A stretch of DNA of 64,000 nucleotides from Olavius algarvensis Delta 4 endosymbiont (GCA_905176665.1 CAJINA010000231.1:31776-95775); one strand, 5' to 3'; shown: positions 51,798 to 60,557, counted from the first letter of the stretch. The notes: generated from the letters alone by a model not told the origin. Numbers and translations are program-made.

Positions 51798-52948
51798 CTA
51801 CCTTGATCTCCGGCTACCCTCATCTATGGCTCTCTGTATAAAGGAATCATCGGTGAGTGCACCCAGAAACGCAATCAGCTGTTGTCGTTCCACCGTCGTC
51901 AGCCTGAAACCGGCCATCAACGGGTCTATTACGGGATTTCTTTCAGTGTACCGTGCATCCGGGCTGAGGAATTGCGCGCGCCCTCCGGCCGCGTAGTGAT
52001 CGATAACTGCTTCAAGCGTGGAGATCTGCCGTCGTGCATGTAAGGTGCCGTCAGGGCGATATTGCGAAGCGTGGGTGCCCGGAATTTGCCCATGTCCTCA
52101 CTTCTTCCGCTGTGCCGGTGTACGCCGGTGTTCGGCACCGGGTACGCCCCGCGACCGTCCTCGTCGTATAGCCCGGTATTGTGAAACACGGTTTCTGAAG
52201 GGCCGGAACCATCGTAGACAACCGGTCCCGAGAGGTTAAACCCTGCGTGACATCGAAAGCAACTCAAACGCTGGCTGAAGAACAGGCGTGCACCGGCGCG
52301 TTCGTCCGGGTTAAGGGCTGTCACTTCTCCGCCGTATGCCCAGCGGTCGTAAGGCGAATTGCCCGATATCAGTGTCCTTTCGAATGCCGCCAGTGCGCTG
52401 ATGACATTCGGAATTGTCACCGGATTCGTGTCTTCCGGGAAAGCTTTCCGAAATTGCCGGTGATAGCGGCGATCATTCATAAACCGCTGCAATACGTCGT
52501 TCTCGCGACCGGTCAATCCCATTTCAGGCGGTTGCGTGTTATAAAGTGGTATTCGGATTTGATCCTCGAGACTTGTAAGGGCAGGATCGTCCCATCCCAG
52601 CGTAGCATTGTAGGCCACATTGGCAAGTGACATGGCAGACCGGGGATGAATGTTCCCTTTTATGCCCACAGCCTGGCTCCGACCGTCGGTATAGGCAAGC
52701 GCTGGCTTGTGACAACTGGCACAAGCGACTGTTCCGTTGCCTGACAATCGAGGGTCATGGAAAAGCCTGCGACCGAGTTCGATCTTCGCCGGCGTCATTA
52801 GGTTGTCTGCCGGCACGTTTGGGGTTGGAAAACCCTCGGGCAGTTGCCACTCAAATTCGGGCGGTCCGGCACTGTCGGGACCTATGATCCCAAGGCTGCA
52901 TGCCGCTCCGACGAAGAGCAGGGAGAAGGCGACTGCAACTCTTACCAT
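51798..52948 (-). pseudogene. MbnH-like di-heme cytochrome c peroxidase-family enzyme, frameshifted
   Basis: The first 310 residues are a di-heme peroxidase-like protein: lipoprotein-type signal (FVGAACS), heme sites CASCHK and CFRCHA, and the C-terminal block FRAPTLRNIALTAPYMHDG. At that point (near 52030) the frame goes out of register and stops at 51929 after an unrelated tail. In the shifted frame the family sequence resumes exactly, as ISTLEAVIDHYAAGGRA, then GFRLTTVERQQLIAFLGALTD, ending at TAG 51798-51800. One missing base in GGCAG-ATCTCC explains it. Either a real mutation or a sequencing error; apart from this the gene is intact. Start ATG at 52948 overlaps the TPR gene. Confidence 0.85.
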
Positions 52949-53439
52949 TTTTTTGCCAGTCCATCCAGACCATCCGGCTCCTCGCCCGATGCGATGGCGG
53001 CTTGCAGTGCATCAGCAAGGTTACGGTTCAATCTGGCAAGGGTCTTGTGATCGGCCAGAGCCTTATCCTCATTGCCCATCAGCATGTGCAGCACCCCACG
53101 ATACATGTAAGCTTCGGCCAGATTCGGGTCAAGTTCGATGGCACGATTGTAGTTGGTGAGTGCTTTTCCGAAATTGGTCGGGCCCTGTTTTCTTAGAGAA
53201 TACCCCAGGTTATTGTAAGCATCAGCTATGTTTGAATTTTTTTTCAGGGCAGCCTCGAACTTCTTCTGGGCTTTTGTGTATTTTCCTTTTTGCATCAGTT
53301 TAACGCCGGAATTATACTCGGGAACCCCGGGTCGACTGTCACTGGGCGGTCTTGAACTACTTCCGGCGGCAAGTGCCGTGGTTGCTAAAAACATGAATGC
53401 CACAACCAGAGTGGTAATTCTAATGATGTTCGCGGTCAT
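52942..53439 (-). CDS. Secreted TPR-repeat protein
   Basis: A signal peptide (residues 1-25, ending ALAAG) is followed by about three tetratricopeptide repeats (GKYTKAQKKFEAALKKNSNIA, then a YNNLGYSLRKQG unit, then AEAYMYRGVLHMLMGNEDKA). It is a periplasmic protein-protein interaction module. GGAGGAAATT precedes the ATG at 53439. The stop overlaps the start of the MbnH-like gene by seven bases, so the two are one operon; a TPR partner for a periplasmic di-heme enzyme is plausible. Repeat copy E lies directly upstream. Confidence 0.85.
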   Translation of the reverse strand: MTANIIRITTLVVAFMFLATTALAAGSSSRPPSDSRPGVPEYNSGVKLMQKGKYTKAQKKFEAALKKNSNIADAYNNLGYSLRKQGPTNFGKALTNYNRAIELDPNLAEAYMYRGVLHMLMGNEDKALADHKTLARLNRNLADALQAAIASGEEPDGLDGLAKKW

Positions 53440-53455
53440 AATTTCCTCCATACTG

Positions 53456-53597
53456 GAAGCTATCTCAAAAAACGGATTTTAGTTCAAAATCAAGGCGGCC
53501 GCGAGATTCAACCCGGAGGAATACTGTCGTATTTCGAGGACTTGAACCGAGCGCCCAACGCCGAGTTTGGGCTAAAAGACTTTTTTGAGATAGCTTC
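53456..53597. repeat. Dispersed palindromic repeat, copy E (short form, best preserved)
   Basis: The 142-base type copy. The termini GAAGCTATCTCAAAAAA and TTTTTTGAGATAGCTTC are perfect 17-base inverted repeats. Inside, GGATTTTAGTTCAAAATCAA roughly pairs with CCGAGTTTGGGCTAAAAG, and the centre is the hairpin AATAC-TGTC-GTATT, so the whole element can fold as one long imperfect hairpin. It lies 16 bases upstream of the TPR gene. Confidence 0.92.
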
Positions 53598-54081
53598 AAA
53601 TAAGTACTGCCCGTAGCGGCAATGTTTTGATCTTACGTGATAGCGTAGGCCCCTTGGACCATTAGAACGATCCCATTTTCCGTCCAGCCGCAGGCCTGAC
53701 GGCAGGGTTTGATCCAATGCAAAGCAATGGGTTTCAATCGGGATAAAGCTAACCCGGATTTTCGGTCATTGTTCGAACCCATGGATTGCTGGGCTCAGCT
53801 TCTCTATAAACTATAATGTCGTCTGGATGGTTTTCAAGATTCCGTCGGCGAATGAACAGGGCAATCACTTGGCATTCCATTGTGTCCCCGCATAAACGAT
53901 CTAGCCCGACTGGGGAGGAGACATCGTGCCGTCGGTAAAAAGCGCCTCATTAAAACCGGCGCAGGGTAACATCCACTTTTTCCGGTGGCTACCGATAGAT
54001 CCTTTCGATGTCTTTCTTCTGGATGACGCTTAGCGCCATCACTGCGTTCAGTCGGGTGCATCCACCAGGTAAGGTTAAAAG
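53598..54081. other. Intergenic region with no recognisable gene
   Basis: About 480 bases between repeat copies E and F. Short frames (for example on the minus strand near 53834-54091) have no supporting signal. It may be sequence debris between repeat insertions. Confidence 0.35.
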
Positions 54082-54196
54082 CGGAATTCAAATATTCAAT
54101 CGTTTCAAGGTCACGGCCGCGGCGCGAGATTCTAACTGGAGGAATACTGCCAGTATTTCGAAAATTGGAAACCGGGAGATGTTTTCAAACCGCTTC
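54082..54196. repeat. Dispersed palindromic repeat, copy F (variant termini)
   Basis: Shares ATTCAATCGTTTCAAGGTC, ACGGCCGCGGCGCGAG, CTGGAGGAATACTGCCAGTATTTCG with copy E, but its right end is TTTTCAAACCGCTTC, the GAAGCGGTTT variant seen in copy G. The end lies two bases before the stop codon of the exonuclease gene (54199). Confidence 0.7.
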
Positions 54197-54198
54197 AA

Positions 54199-54981
54199 TT
54201 ATATTTCCAAAACCAATCCAACCGGGCAATGATCCGATCCGAAGATATCATTGTCGATGAACGTCCCCACCACCCACCCCTTGTCAATGATATCCTGGGT
54301 GACAAAAAAATAGTCGATCCGCCACCCGGCATTGCGTGAACGGGCATTGAAGCGGTAGGACCACCAGGAGTATTTAACGGTGTCCGGATTGAAATGGCGG
54401 AAGGTGTCCACGTATCCCCTACCAATGATCTCATCCAGCCAGTCCCGCTCGATCCGCAGAAAACCGGAACGCTTTTCATTGGCCTTTGGATTTTTCAGGT
54501 CGATCTCATTGTGGGCCGTGTTGTAGTCCCCGGCAATGATCAGGCTGCGCCCCTGGTCTCTGAGACTATCAGTATAAGCAAAGAAATCTTTGTAAAAATC
54601 GAGCTTGTACGCAAGGCGCTCGTCGTTCATCTGGCCGTTGGGAAAGTAGATATTGAAAAAGATAAAATCTCCGAAATCGATTTCAACGATCCGGCCCTCG
54701 GCATCGTAGCGGTCGATTCCCATACCGGTTTTAATTTCCTTGCCGGGGCTGCGTGTGTAAACCACTGTGCCGCTATAACCCTTTTTCACCGTGGCGTAGG
54801 CCCAGTGAGCGGAATAGCCTTCCAGGTTACGCATGGCATCCGTGCGTTGATCTGTCTGAAGTTTCGTTTCCTGCAGGCCCACGATGTCGGCGTCCAGTTT
54901 CTCCAGGGACGCGAAAAAGTCTTTTTTCACGGCGGCCCGCAGGCCGTTTACATTCCAGGATACCAGTTTGATGCGCCGCAT
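54199..54981 (-). CDS. xth: Exodeoxyribonuclease III
   Basis: Apurinic/apyrimidinic endonuclease and 3'-5' exonuclease of the EEP fold. Motifs: SWNVNGLRA near residue 8, VGLQETKLQ (Glu metal ligand), GDYNTAHNEID and the C-terminal SDHCPVGL with the catalytic His. About 260 residues from the ATG at 54981, normal for ExoIII/ExoA; the frame continues to 55020. Repair enzyme, single gene. Both ends are flanked by repeat copies F and G. Confidence 0.95.
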   Translation of the reverse strand: MRRIKLVSWNVNGLRAAVKKDFFASLEKLDADIVGLQETKLQTDQRTDAMRNLEGYSAHWAYATVKKGYSGTVVYTRSPGKEIKTGMGIDRYDAEGRIVEIDFGDFIFFNIYFPNGQMNDERLAYKLDFYKDFFAYTDSLRDQGRSLIIAGDYNTAHNEIDLKNPKANEKRSGFLRIERDWLDEIIGRGYVDTFRHFNPDTVKYSWWSYRFNARSRNAGWRIDYFFVTQDIIDKGWVVGTFIDNDIFGSDHCPVGLVLEI

Positions 54982-55073
54982 GAGAGTCAATCCTTGCTGT
55001 TTGAGGTGAATAGTATTCACTTCCTACCATAAAGGGAGTTGTATCGTCCAGATCAGGATAGGCAGGCCGGCGA

Positions 55074-55135
55074 GGATTGGAACCTCGCGCCCAACGCAGA
55101 GATTGGGCCCGAGGGGCGGTTTTGAAACCGCTTCA
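55074..55135. repeat. Dispersed palindromic repeat, copy G (right half only)
   Basis: Only the right half is clear: GGAACCTCGCGCCCAACGCAG, AGATTGGGCCCGAG, GGCGGTTTTGAAACCGCTTC. The ending reads TGAAGCGGTTTCAAAACC on the minus strand, and its TGA is the stop codon of the TIGR03943 gene (55133-55135). Confidence 0.65.
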
Positions 55136-55885
55136 AAAATACAGGTACTGCGCGCCAGGCGGCGGGGGGGGGATTTGAGTTAGGGTGTCCGCCATGATCA
55201 CCGGAACGGTCTTCCCGTTGAGACTGGCAATTTCGAGGACGCCTGCGGCCCGGACCCAGCTTTCGGGCTCGAAAGTCCCGAGGCCCTCCTTTTTAACGAA
55301 CAGCCATATTGGGGTTGTGTCGGCCGCACAGCAGAACATTGCAAAGCGGAACAGCATCAGTTGGTCGGCGGGCATATTGGCATCCGCGTAGACAAAACCC
55401 TCGGTCGAAACGCGCTTGCCTTGAAGCGTTGCCATCTGTTGATTGATTTGCAAAAGGGTCAACTGCTTATCCGTTCCGCTTTCATCGCCCTCTTCCGGGG
55501 GCGGATCGTCTGTAAAAACATAAGGCAGCTCCAGTTCGTTGCCGACAAATTTTTTTGAAAGCGCGTGCCCGCCCATGCCCTGGCCAAAGGCAGTGTATAA
55601 AAACAACAGCGGCATGAGCATGACGATGGCCCGGGATAGTATCTCCCCGGTGCTGCCGTCAGGTGGTGCCAGGCGGCCGAGCATCAGCGCGGCAATGAAT
55701 CCAGCCAGAATAACGGTGCCGATCAACAGAAACAGCCAGAAGCGGGGGTGCAGATAGGCGGTATATGTATCGCTGGTTATCAGCCACACCAGCGCATCCA
55801 GGATGGCGATGAGTACAAAAATGGGGATCAGGCCAAGAATCAGGCGGCTTAACTTCTCTGTTCTGTTCGGCGCTAGACCTGTCAT
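55133..55885 (-). CDS. TIGR03943-type membrane protein, partner of the permease
   Basis: A 250-residue protein with two to three N-terminal membrane segments (LILGLIPIFVLIAILDALVW, FWLFLLIGTVILAGFIAAL and IVMLMPLLFLYTAFG) and a soluble C-terminal domain with FAMFCCAADTTPI, RVSTEGFVY and the end LTQIPPPPPGAQYLYF. This matches TIGR03943 proteins, which are always next to a DUF318 permease. The adjacent cysteine pair (FCCAAD) could bind a metal. It starts four bases inside the permease stop. Together they are proposed metal transport proteins; the zinc genes opposite support this. Confidence 0.85.
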   Translation of the reverse strand: MTGLAPNRTEKLSRLILGLIPIFVLIAILDALVWLITSDTYTAYLHPRFWLFLLIGTVILAGFIAALMLGRLAPPDGSTGEILSRAIVMLMPLLFLYTAFGQGMGGHALSKKFVGNELELPYVFTDDPPPEEGDESGTDKQLTLLQINQQMATLQGKRVSTEGFVYADANMPADQLMLFRFAMFCCAADTTPIWLFVKKEGLGTFEPESWVRAAGVLEIASLNGKTVPVIMADTLTQIPPPPPGAQYLYF

Positions 55886-56955
55886 CCCTGGCTCCAGTAT
55901 TTGATCAGCATGCTCAGGAACACCAGTACGAAGGTCGTCCCCGACAAGGCGATAATGAATCGTTTCCTAAAGAGTTGAAAATACATCAGAATGAGCTTTA
56001 TATCCAGCATGGGGCCCAGTACCATGAAGGCCATCTGGGCGGACAATGGCAGGGAGGTTCGAAACGTGGCCGCAATGAAGGCATCCGCCTCGCTGCAGAG
56101 ACTCAAAACAACGGCCAGCAGCATCATCATGAGAATCGCAAGCACCGGCGTTGCGGCAACGGCCGCCATCTCCCCGCGGGCAATCACGGTCTGCAGCACT
56201 GCGGCTATAAATGCGCCGAAAATAAGGTACCGACCGATGTCCAGGAAATCTTCAGCCGCGTGCTGAAAGGACGCTACAATTTTTTTAAAAAAGGAACGCT
56301 TGTGCTCACCATGTTCGGCGTGATGGTCATGGCCGCAAGCGCAGGTAGAGCCATTGTCCGGCAGACCTGCGGCAAGCGCGTTCTGCTTGGTAAAAAACAA
56401 CTCGACCAGGATACCGATTGTTACCGCAAGCAGGTAACCCAGAACGATGCGGTCGATGGCAACCGCCCATTGGTACCCGTAGGCCAAGGCCGTTGAAAAT
56501 GCGACAAGGGGATTAACAATGGGGCCGCCCAGCAAAAACGCAATTCCGGCGCCCAGCGGCAGGCCCTTTTGAAACAGACACCTTACAACCGGCACGATGG
56601 CACATTCGCAAACCGGGAAAAAGAGTCCGGCCCCGGCAGCCATGAAAATAGTCCGCCAGCTGGTCCCGGGTAAGAATTTGGTCAACTTTTCCGCGGAAAC
56701 GAACACTTCAATAAAACCACCGATCAACGATCCCAGCAGCATGAAAGGCAGGGCTTCCAGAAAAATGGCGACAAAGGTGATGCTCAAGGTGCTGAAGGCT
56801 GGATGTTGACGATAGAAGACCACCAGCCCCACAGTGGCAACAATAAAGAGAATCTGAATGATGAATAGGAAGGGGATTTGCCCTGAAGGCACCGTGCTGT
56901 GGTGCTGGTGCCCGTGGTTGCAGCTGCAGTTTATGGGGAAAGGCTTGGTATCCAT
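55882..56955 (-). CDS. DUF318-family permease (metal export or uptake candidate)
   Basis: A 357-residue integral membrane protein of the ArsP/DUF318 family (PF03773), with about eight helices. The N-terminus NCSCNHGHQHHS and an internal loop CACGHDHHAEHGEH are rich in histidine and cysteine and should bind a transition metal, fitting the zinc cluster opposite. Family motifs include LLGSLIGGFIEVFVS, FFPVCECAIVPVVR and VNPLVAFSTALAYGY. Start at the ATG at 56955. It forms an operon with the TIGR03943 gene and is divergent from znuA across the candidate Zur box. Confidence 0.88.
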   Translation of the reverse strand: MDTKPFPINCSCNHGHQHHSTVPSGQIPFLFIIQILFIVATVGLVVFYRQHPAFSTLSITFVAIFLEALPFMLLGSLIGGFIEVFVSAEKLTKFLPGTSWRTIFMAAGAGLFFPVCECAIVPVVRCLFQKGLPLGAGIAFLLGGPIVNPLVAFSTALAYGYQWAVAIDRIVLGYLLAVTIGILVELFFTKQNALAAGLPDNGSTCACGHDHHAEHGEHKRSFFKKIVASFQHAAEDFLDIGRYLIFGAFIAAVLQTVIARGEMAAVAATPVLAILMMMLLAVVLSLCSEADAFIAATFRTSLPLSAQMAFMVLGPMLDIKLILMYFQLFRKRFIIALSGTTFVLVFLSMLIKYWSQG

Positions 56956-57127
56956 TTAATTACAGGTCCTGCTTGTCTCGATTACATGTGATTTTAACCG
57001 GATAGCATTTCAAGCCGGTACGTTCCAGCAAATAATAATCCGCGCTAACGAAAAATGGCCCGCTGTTTCCCTTCATAGAATAGGAATTTTAAGAAATGAT
57101 GAGCAAATGGGTTGCCTATATCAGATC

Positions 57128-57146
57128 TATGCAATATATTTGCATA
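57128..57146. promoter_or_regulatory. Candidate Zur box (19-bp palindrome) between permease and znuA
   Basis: TATGCAATATATTTGCATA is a perfect seven-base inverted repeat (TATGCAA / TTGCATA) around five bases, in the divergent region of two metal-transport operons, one of which ends with a Fur-family gene. A weaker palindrome TAAGTTGCAATCTTA follows at 57151-57165, overlapping the -35 box of the znuA promoter. The assignment to Zur rather than another regulator is inference from position. Confidence 0.7.
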
Positions 57147-57154
57147 AGCGTAAG

Positions 57155-57183
57155 TTGCAATCTTAACCAATTTTTTGTATTTT
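57155..57183 (+). promoter_or_regulatory. Candidate znuA promoter
   Basis: TTGCAA (57155-57160) and TATTTT (57178-57183) are 17 bases apart, nine bases after the palindrome. The long 120-base leader before znuA is AT-rich. Confidence 0.5.
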
Positions 57184-57306
57184 TCTTTTTATTTAAAATA
57201 GTTAAAAAAATATCGACAACTGGCACTGCTCGGTCCATGATAAAATGTTGCCCGGCGATCCTATCTTTCCCGCCACACCGAGCTATCCACGGGAGTATAT
57301 TAAACG

Positions 57307-58287
57307 ATGATTTTCTTTAAGTATTTTGCTTTTTCCTCTGTATTTATTTTGTTTTTTTCGGGTTATGCTGTCGCAAACGAACGAATCCCGGTATTTGTCA
57401 GTATTGCACCGCAGAAACATTTCGTGCAACAAATTGGCAAGGATCTGGTAGATGTTCAAGTCATGGTCCCAGCCGGCGCCAATCCCCACATCGTTGAACC
57501 AAAACCCCGGCAGATGGCTGCCCTTTCGAAAACGCGTCTCTATTTTGCCATTGGGGTTCCGTTCGAAGACGTCTGGCTGGCAAAGATCGCGGCTGCGAAC
57601 CCGAAAATGAAAATCGTGCATACCGACCATGGCATTGATAAGATCCAAATGGAGGCGCATCACCACCACGAGGACGAACATGTGCATCACGGCGATGAGA
57701 AGGCTCACAACGACGACGATCAGGCCCTTCATGACGACGACCGTGAGCAAGAACACAAAGACCATGAAAGTCATGCCGAGGATGAGCACGCAGAAGACTC
57801 CGCACGCGACCCGCATATCTGGCTTGCCCCCTCCCTGGTGAAGCTCCAGGCACGCACAATCCGGGAGGCGCTCCAGACAAGCGACCCCGGCCATAAGGTT
57901 GACTATGCCGCCAACTATACAAAATTCGCGATGGATATCGACCGCTTGGATTCTGATTTAAGGAAGGTTTTCGCCGGTAAACAGGGCTTGCGCTTTATGG
58001 TGTTCCATCCTTCCTGGGGATATTTTGCCAAGGCCTACAATCTCAAGCAGGTCCCAATCGAAATTGAAGGAAAAAACCCTAAGCCGGCTCAGCTCAAAGA
58101 ACTTATCGAACATGCTCGGGAGAACAAGATCCGGATTGTATTTGTCCAGCCGCAATTTTCTTCCCGCAGCGCCAAACTGATTGCCCGGGAAATCGGCGGC
58201 CAGGTGGCCTTTGCCGACCCACTGGCTGAAGATTGGATGGACAACTTGCAGATGGTAGCCAGAAAATTCAAGATGGCTTTAAAGTAA
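57307..58287 (+). CDS. znuA: Zinc ABC transporter substrate-binding protein
   Basis: Periplasmic zinc-binding protein of the TroA family. A signal peptide ending near AVA is followed by a first lobe with the histidine ligand in GANPHIVEPKPRQ. A histidine/aspartate/glutamate-rich loop (about residues 116-165) with runs such as HHHHEDEHVHHGDE and HKDHESHAED is the zinc-chaperoning loop typical of ZnuA. The second lobe has RDPHIWLAP, VFHPSWGYFAKAY and VAFADPLAEDW, containing the remaining ligands. 326 residues, usual length. First gene of znuA-znuC-znuB-zur. Confidence 0.95.
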   Translation: MIFFKYFAFSSVFILFFSGYAVANERIPVFVSIAPQKHFVQQIGKDLVDVQVMVPAGANPHIVEPKPRQMAALSKTRLYFAIGVPFEDVWLAKIAAANPKMKIVHTDHGIDKIQMEAHHHHEDEHVHHGDEKAHNDDDQALHDDDREQEHKDHESHAEDEHAEDSARDPHIWLAPSLVKLQARTIREALQTSDPGHKVDYAANYTKFAMDIDRLDSDLRKVFAGKQGLRFMVFHPSWGYFAKAYNLKQVPIEIEGKNPKPAQLKELIEHARENKIRIVFVQPQFSSRSAKLIAREIGGQVAFADPLAEDWMDNLQMVARKFKMALK

Positions 58288-58308
58288 TCAGGGAGGAGAG
58301 TGTTAACC

Positions 58309-59085
58309 ATGCAAGCACCGTTGGTCACCCTGGAAAATGTAAGTTTTGGTTATAATGGAGAGCCGGTCATCCAGGATGTGTCCCTTGACATCTCGCGTGG
58401 TGATTTTATCGCCATGATCGGCCCCAACGGCGGTGGTAAAACCACCCTTTTGAAACTGATCCTGGGGCTGCTCGAGCCAGGCCGGGGAAACATCCGGGTC
58501 ATGGACCGATCGGCCCTGGCAGCCGCACCGAACATCGGCTATGTCCCTCAAAATATCCACATTAACAGCGGCTTCCCGATTACCGCGCTGGATGTAGTCC
58601 TGATGGGTAAGCTTGATCCGAGCAAGCGCTGGCGTCGCTATTCTGCGGAGGACCGCCGGGAAGCTTCGGAAGCCCTGGAACGTTTGGACATGGGCCGCTA
58701 TGCCAATACGAAAATCAGCGAGCTATCCGGGGGGCAACGCCAGCGCGTGTTCATTGCCCGGGCCCTGGTCACCCAGCCGGAGCTGCTATTGCTCGATGAA
58801 CCGACCGCGAGCATCGATACCCGGGGTCAGGCCGAGTTTTTCAAACTGTTGTCCGAACTCAACCGGGAAATTACCATTTTAGTGGTCAGCCATGACTTGC
58901 TGGTGGTCTCAAGATACGTCAAGTCGGTGGCCTGCGTGAACAAACGACTGCATTACCATGACCAGGCCGAGATCACCGGGGAAATGCTGGAAACCATGTA
59001 CAGTTGTACCGTGGAGGAGGCGTGTCCGGTTGAACTGGTAGCCCACGGACTGCCGCATCGCGTACTGCATGAGCATGATCATTAG
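58309..59085 (+). CDS. znuC: Zinc ABC transporter ATPase
   Basis: A 258-residue ABC ATPase with Walker A GPNGGGKTT, signature LSGGQRQRV, Walker B LLLLDEPTAS and the H-loop histidine in VVSHDL. The C-terminus is short with HEHDH. Start at the ATG at 58309 after GGGAGGAG (an upstream GTG at 58300 is also in frame). It supplies energy to ZnuB. The stop codon TAG is also the beginning of the short TAGGTGGGAAGG repeat. Confidence 0.95.
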   Translation: MQAPLVTLENVSFGYNGEPVIQDVSLDISRGDFIAMIGPNGGGKTTLLKLILGLLEPGRGNIRVMDRSALAAAPNIGYVPQNIHINSGFPITALDVVLMGKLDPSKRWRRYSAEDRREASEALERLDMGRYANTKISELSGGQRQRVFIARALVTQPELLLLDEPTASIDTRGQAEFFKLLSELNREITILVVSHDLLVVSRYVKSVACVNKRLHYHDQAEITGEMLETMYSCTVEEACPVELVAHGLPHRVLHEHDH

Positions 59086-59117
59086 GTGGGAAGGTAGAAG
59101 TCTGAAGGCTGAAGGAG
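59084..59117 (+). repeat. Short purine-rich repeat at the znuC stop codon
   Basis: TAGGTGGGAAGGTAGAAGTC, followed by TGAAGGCTGAAGG, begins with the znuC stop codon and includes the ribosome binding site region of znuB. The same repeat begins at the stop codon of the MFS gene (34615, minus strand). Confidence 0.65.
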
Positions 59118-59125
59118 AGGCATAA

Positions 59126-59986
59126 ATGATAGAAACACTGCAATTCGATTTTATGCGCCACGCCCTGGCCGCCGGCCTGCTGGCCAGCATCATCTGCGGC
59201 ATCATGGGAACCCTGGCCGTGGTCAACCGCATCGTCTTTCTTTCCGGCGGCATCGCCCATGCGGCCTATGGCGGGATCGGGCTGGCGTTCTTTTTTGGCT
59301 GGCCCTACCTGGCCGGCACCCTGGGGTTTGCCCTGGCCGCGGCCTTTTTGATGGCGGCCGTCAGCCTGAAATCCAAACACCGCGCCGATACAATCATCGG
59401 CGTCATCTGGGCAGTAGGCATGGCCATCGGCATTATCCTCATTGACCTTACACCGGGTTACAATGTGGACCTTATGAGTTACCTGTTCGGCAGCATTCTC
59501 ACCGTCCCGGCCTCCGATCTTTACATCATGCTGGCCATGGGGGTTGCGATCGCGCTGCTAGTGGCCTTTTACTACAAAGACCTGCTGGCCCTGTCTTACG
59601 ACGAGGAGTTTGCCCGCATTCGCGGCGTCCCGGTCAAAGCACTCTACTTTGCCATGATCGGTATGCTGGCGGTGACCATCGTGCTGGTCATCCGGGTGGT
59701 TGGATTGATCCTGGTCATTGCCCTTTTAACCATCCCGCCGTTTATCGTGGAAAAATACGCCCGGTCCCTGATCCAGATGATGGTGGGCTCCAGCTTGTTA
59801 GGCGCTGTCTTCACCATCGCGGGCCTCTGGCTGGCCTATGCGTATGACCTTACTTCCGGGGCCGCTATAATCCTGGTGGCCGGTCTCGGGTTTTTAATTT
59901 CACTGCTGATCGATAAGCTCGGTTTCCTTACATCTTCAGGCCCACAACCGGTAGACGGCGGAACGGCTGCATCCGCCGCCGATTAA
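59126..59986 (+). CDS. znuB: Zinc ABC transporter permease
   Basis: Integral membrane permease of the ABC-3 family with about eight to nine helices in 286 residues. It has the family segments FLSGGIAHAAYGGIG near the start, TIIGVIWAVGMAIGI, and LLALSYDEEFARIRGVPV, the coupling helix that contacts ZnuC. AAGGAGAGG lies nine bases before the ATG. Between znuC and the regulator gene. Confidence 0.93.
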   Translation: MIETLQFDFMRHALAAGLLASIICGIMGTLAVVNRIVFLSGGIAHAAYGGIGLAFFFGWPYLAGTLGFALAAAFLMAAVSLKSKHRADTIIGVIWAVGMAIGIILIDLTPGYNVDLMSYLFGSILTVPASDLYIMLAMGVAIALLVAFYYKDLLALSYDEEFARIRGVPVKALYFAMIGMLAVTIVLVIRVVGLILVIALLTIPPFIVEKYARSLIQMMVGSSLLGAVFTIAGLWLAYAYDLTSGAAIILVAGLGFLISLLIDKLGFLTSSGPQPVDGGTAASAAD

Positions 59987-59999
59987 ATAGAGGAATATC

Positions 60000-60431
60000 A
60001 TGTGTCATCATTGTGATTATCGGCAAATGCTCATGTCCGTAGACCTGGAAACCACCCCGAATCGCCTGGCTGTCCTGGAGGTGGTCGGCAACAATAGCTA
60101 TCCCCTGTCTGCCGGAGATATCTTCAAAACCCTGGAACGCAGCAGTTCGATCAACCGGGTGACGGTTTATCGTATCCTGGATCGTCTCGTGGCCGAAGGT
60201 GTGATCGAACGCCTCAGCACCGGCGGTCGGGCAGCTTACTTTGGCCTGGCGCCCAATGAGCACCACCGGCCGCATCCGCATTTCTACTGCAAGAGCTGTG
60301 GTCAGATGGACTGCCTCAACCCGGAAGCACTGAACATCGAAGCCAAGGCCATGCAGAAGACTTTTCCCGGGCGGATCGACAAAGTGGAGGTCAGAGTGGA
60401 TGGGATCTGTAAGAATTGCCTGAACAGATAG
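60000..60431 (+). CDS. zur: Fur-family metal regulator, probably Zur
   Basis: A 143-residue Fur-type repressor: helix-turn-helix SSINRVTVYRILDRLVAEGVIE, then the metal-binding HRPHPHFYCKSCGQMDC and a final CKNC. Together the two CxxC pairs make the structural zinc site. The N-terminus MCHHCDY carries an extra CxxC. It is 13 bases after znuB, and a 19-bp palindrome lies before znuA, so it most likely represses its own operon and perhaps the divergent permease when zinc is high. Sequence alone does not separate Zur from Fur; the context decides. Confidence 0.88.
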   Translation: MCHHCDYRQMLMSVDLETTPNRLAVLEVVGNNSYPLSAGDIFKTLERSSSINRVTVYRILDRLVAEGVIERLSTGGRAAYFGLAPNEHHRPHPHFYCKSCGQMDCLNPEALNIEAKAMQKTFPGRIDKVEVRVDGICKNCLNR

Positions 60432-60518
60432 TTGATTCTTTTTACAATATTGATCGCCTGCCTGATACATAGGTATTCGTATGTATCGGAAATAGTTGTG
60501 GCGGCCGAAAGCACATTT

Positions 60519-60557
60519 AAAAAGGCGTGGATTATAACAGATAATCCACGCCTTTTT
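60519..60557 (+). terminator. Strong terminator after the znu-zur operon
   Basis: AAAAAGGCGTGGATTAT and ATAATCCACGCCTTTTT form a perfect 17-base stem with a five-base loop ending in five T, 88 bases after zur. It works on both strands and separates the zinc operon from the cassette array. Confidence 0.93.
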
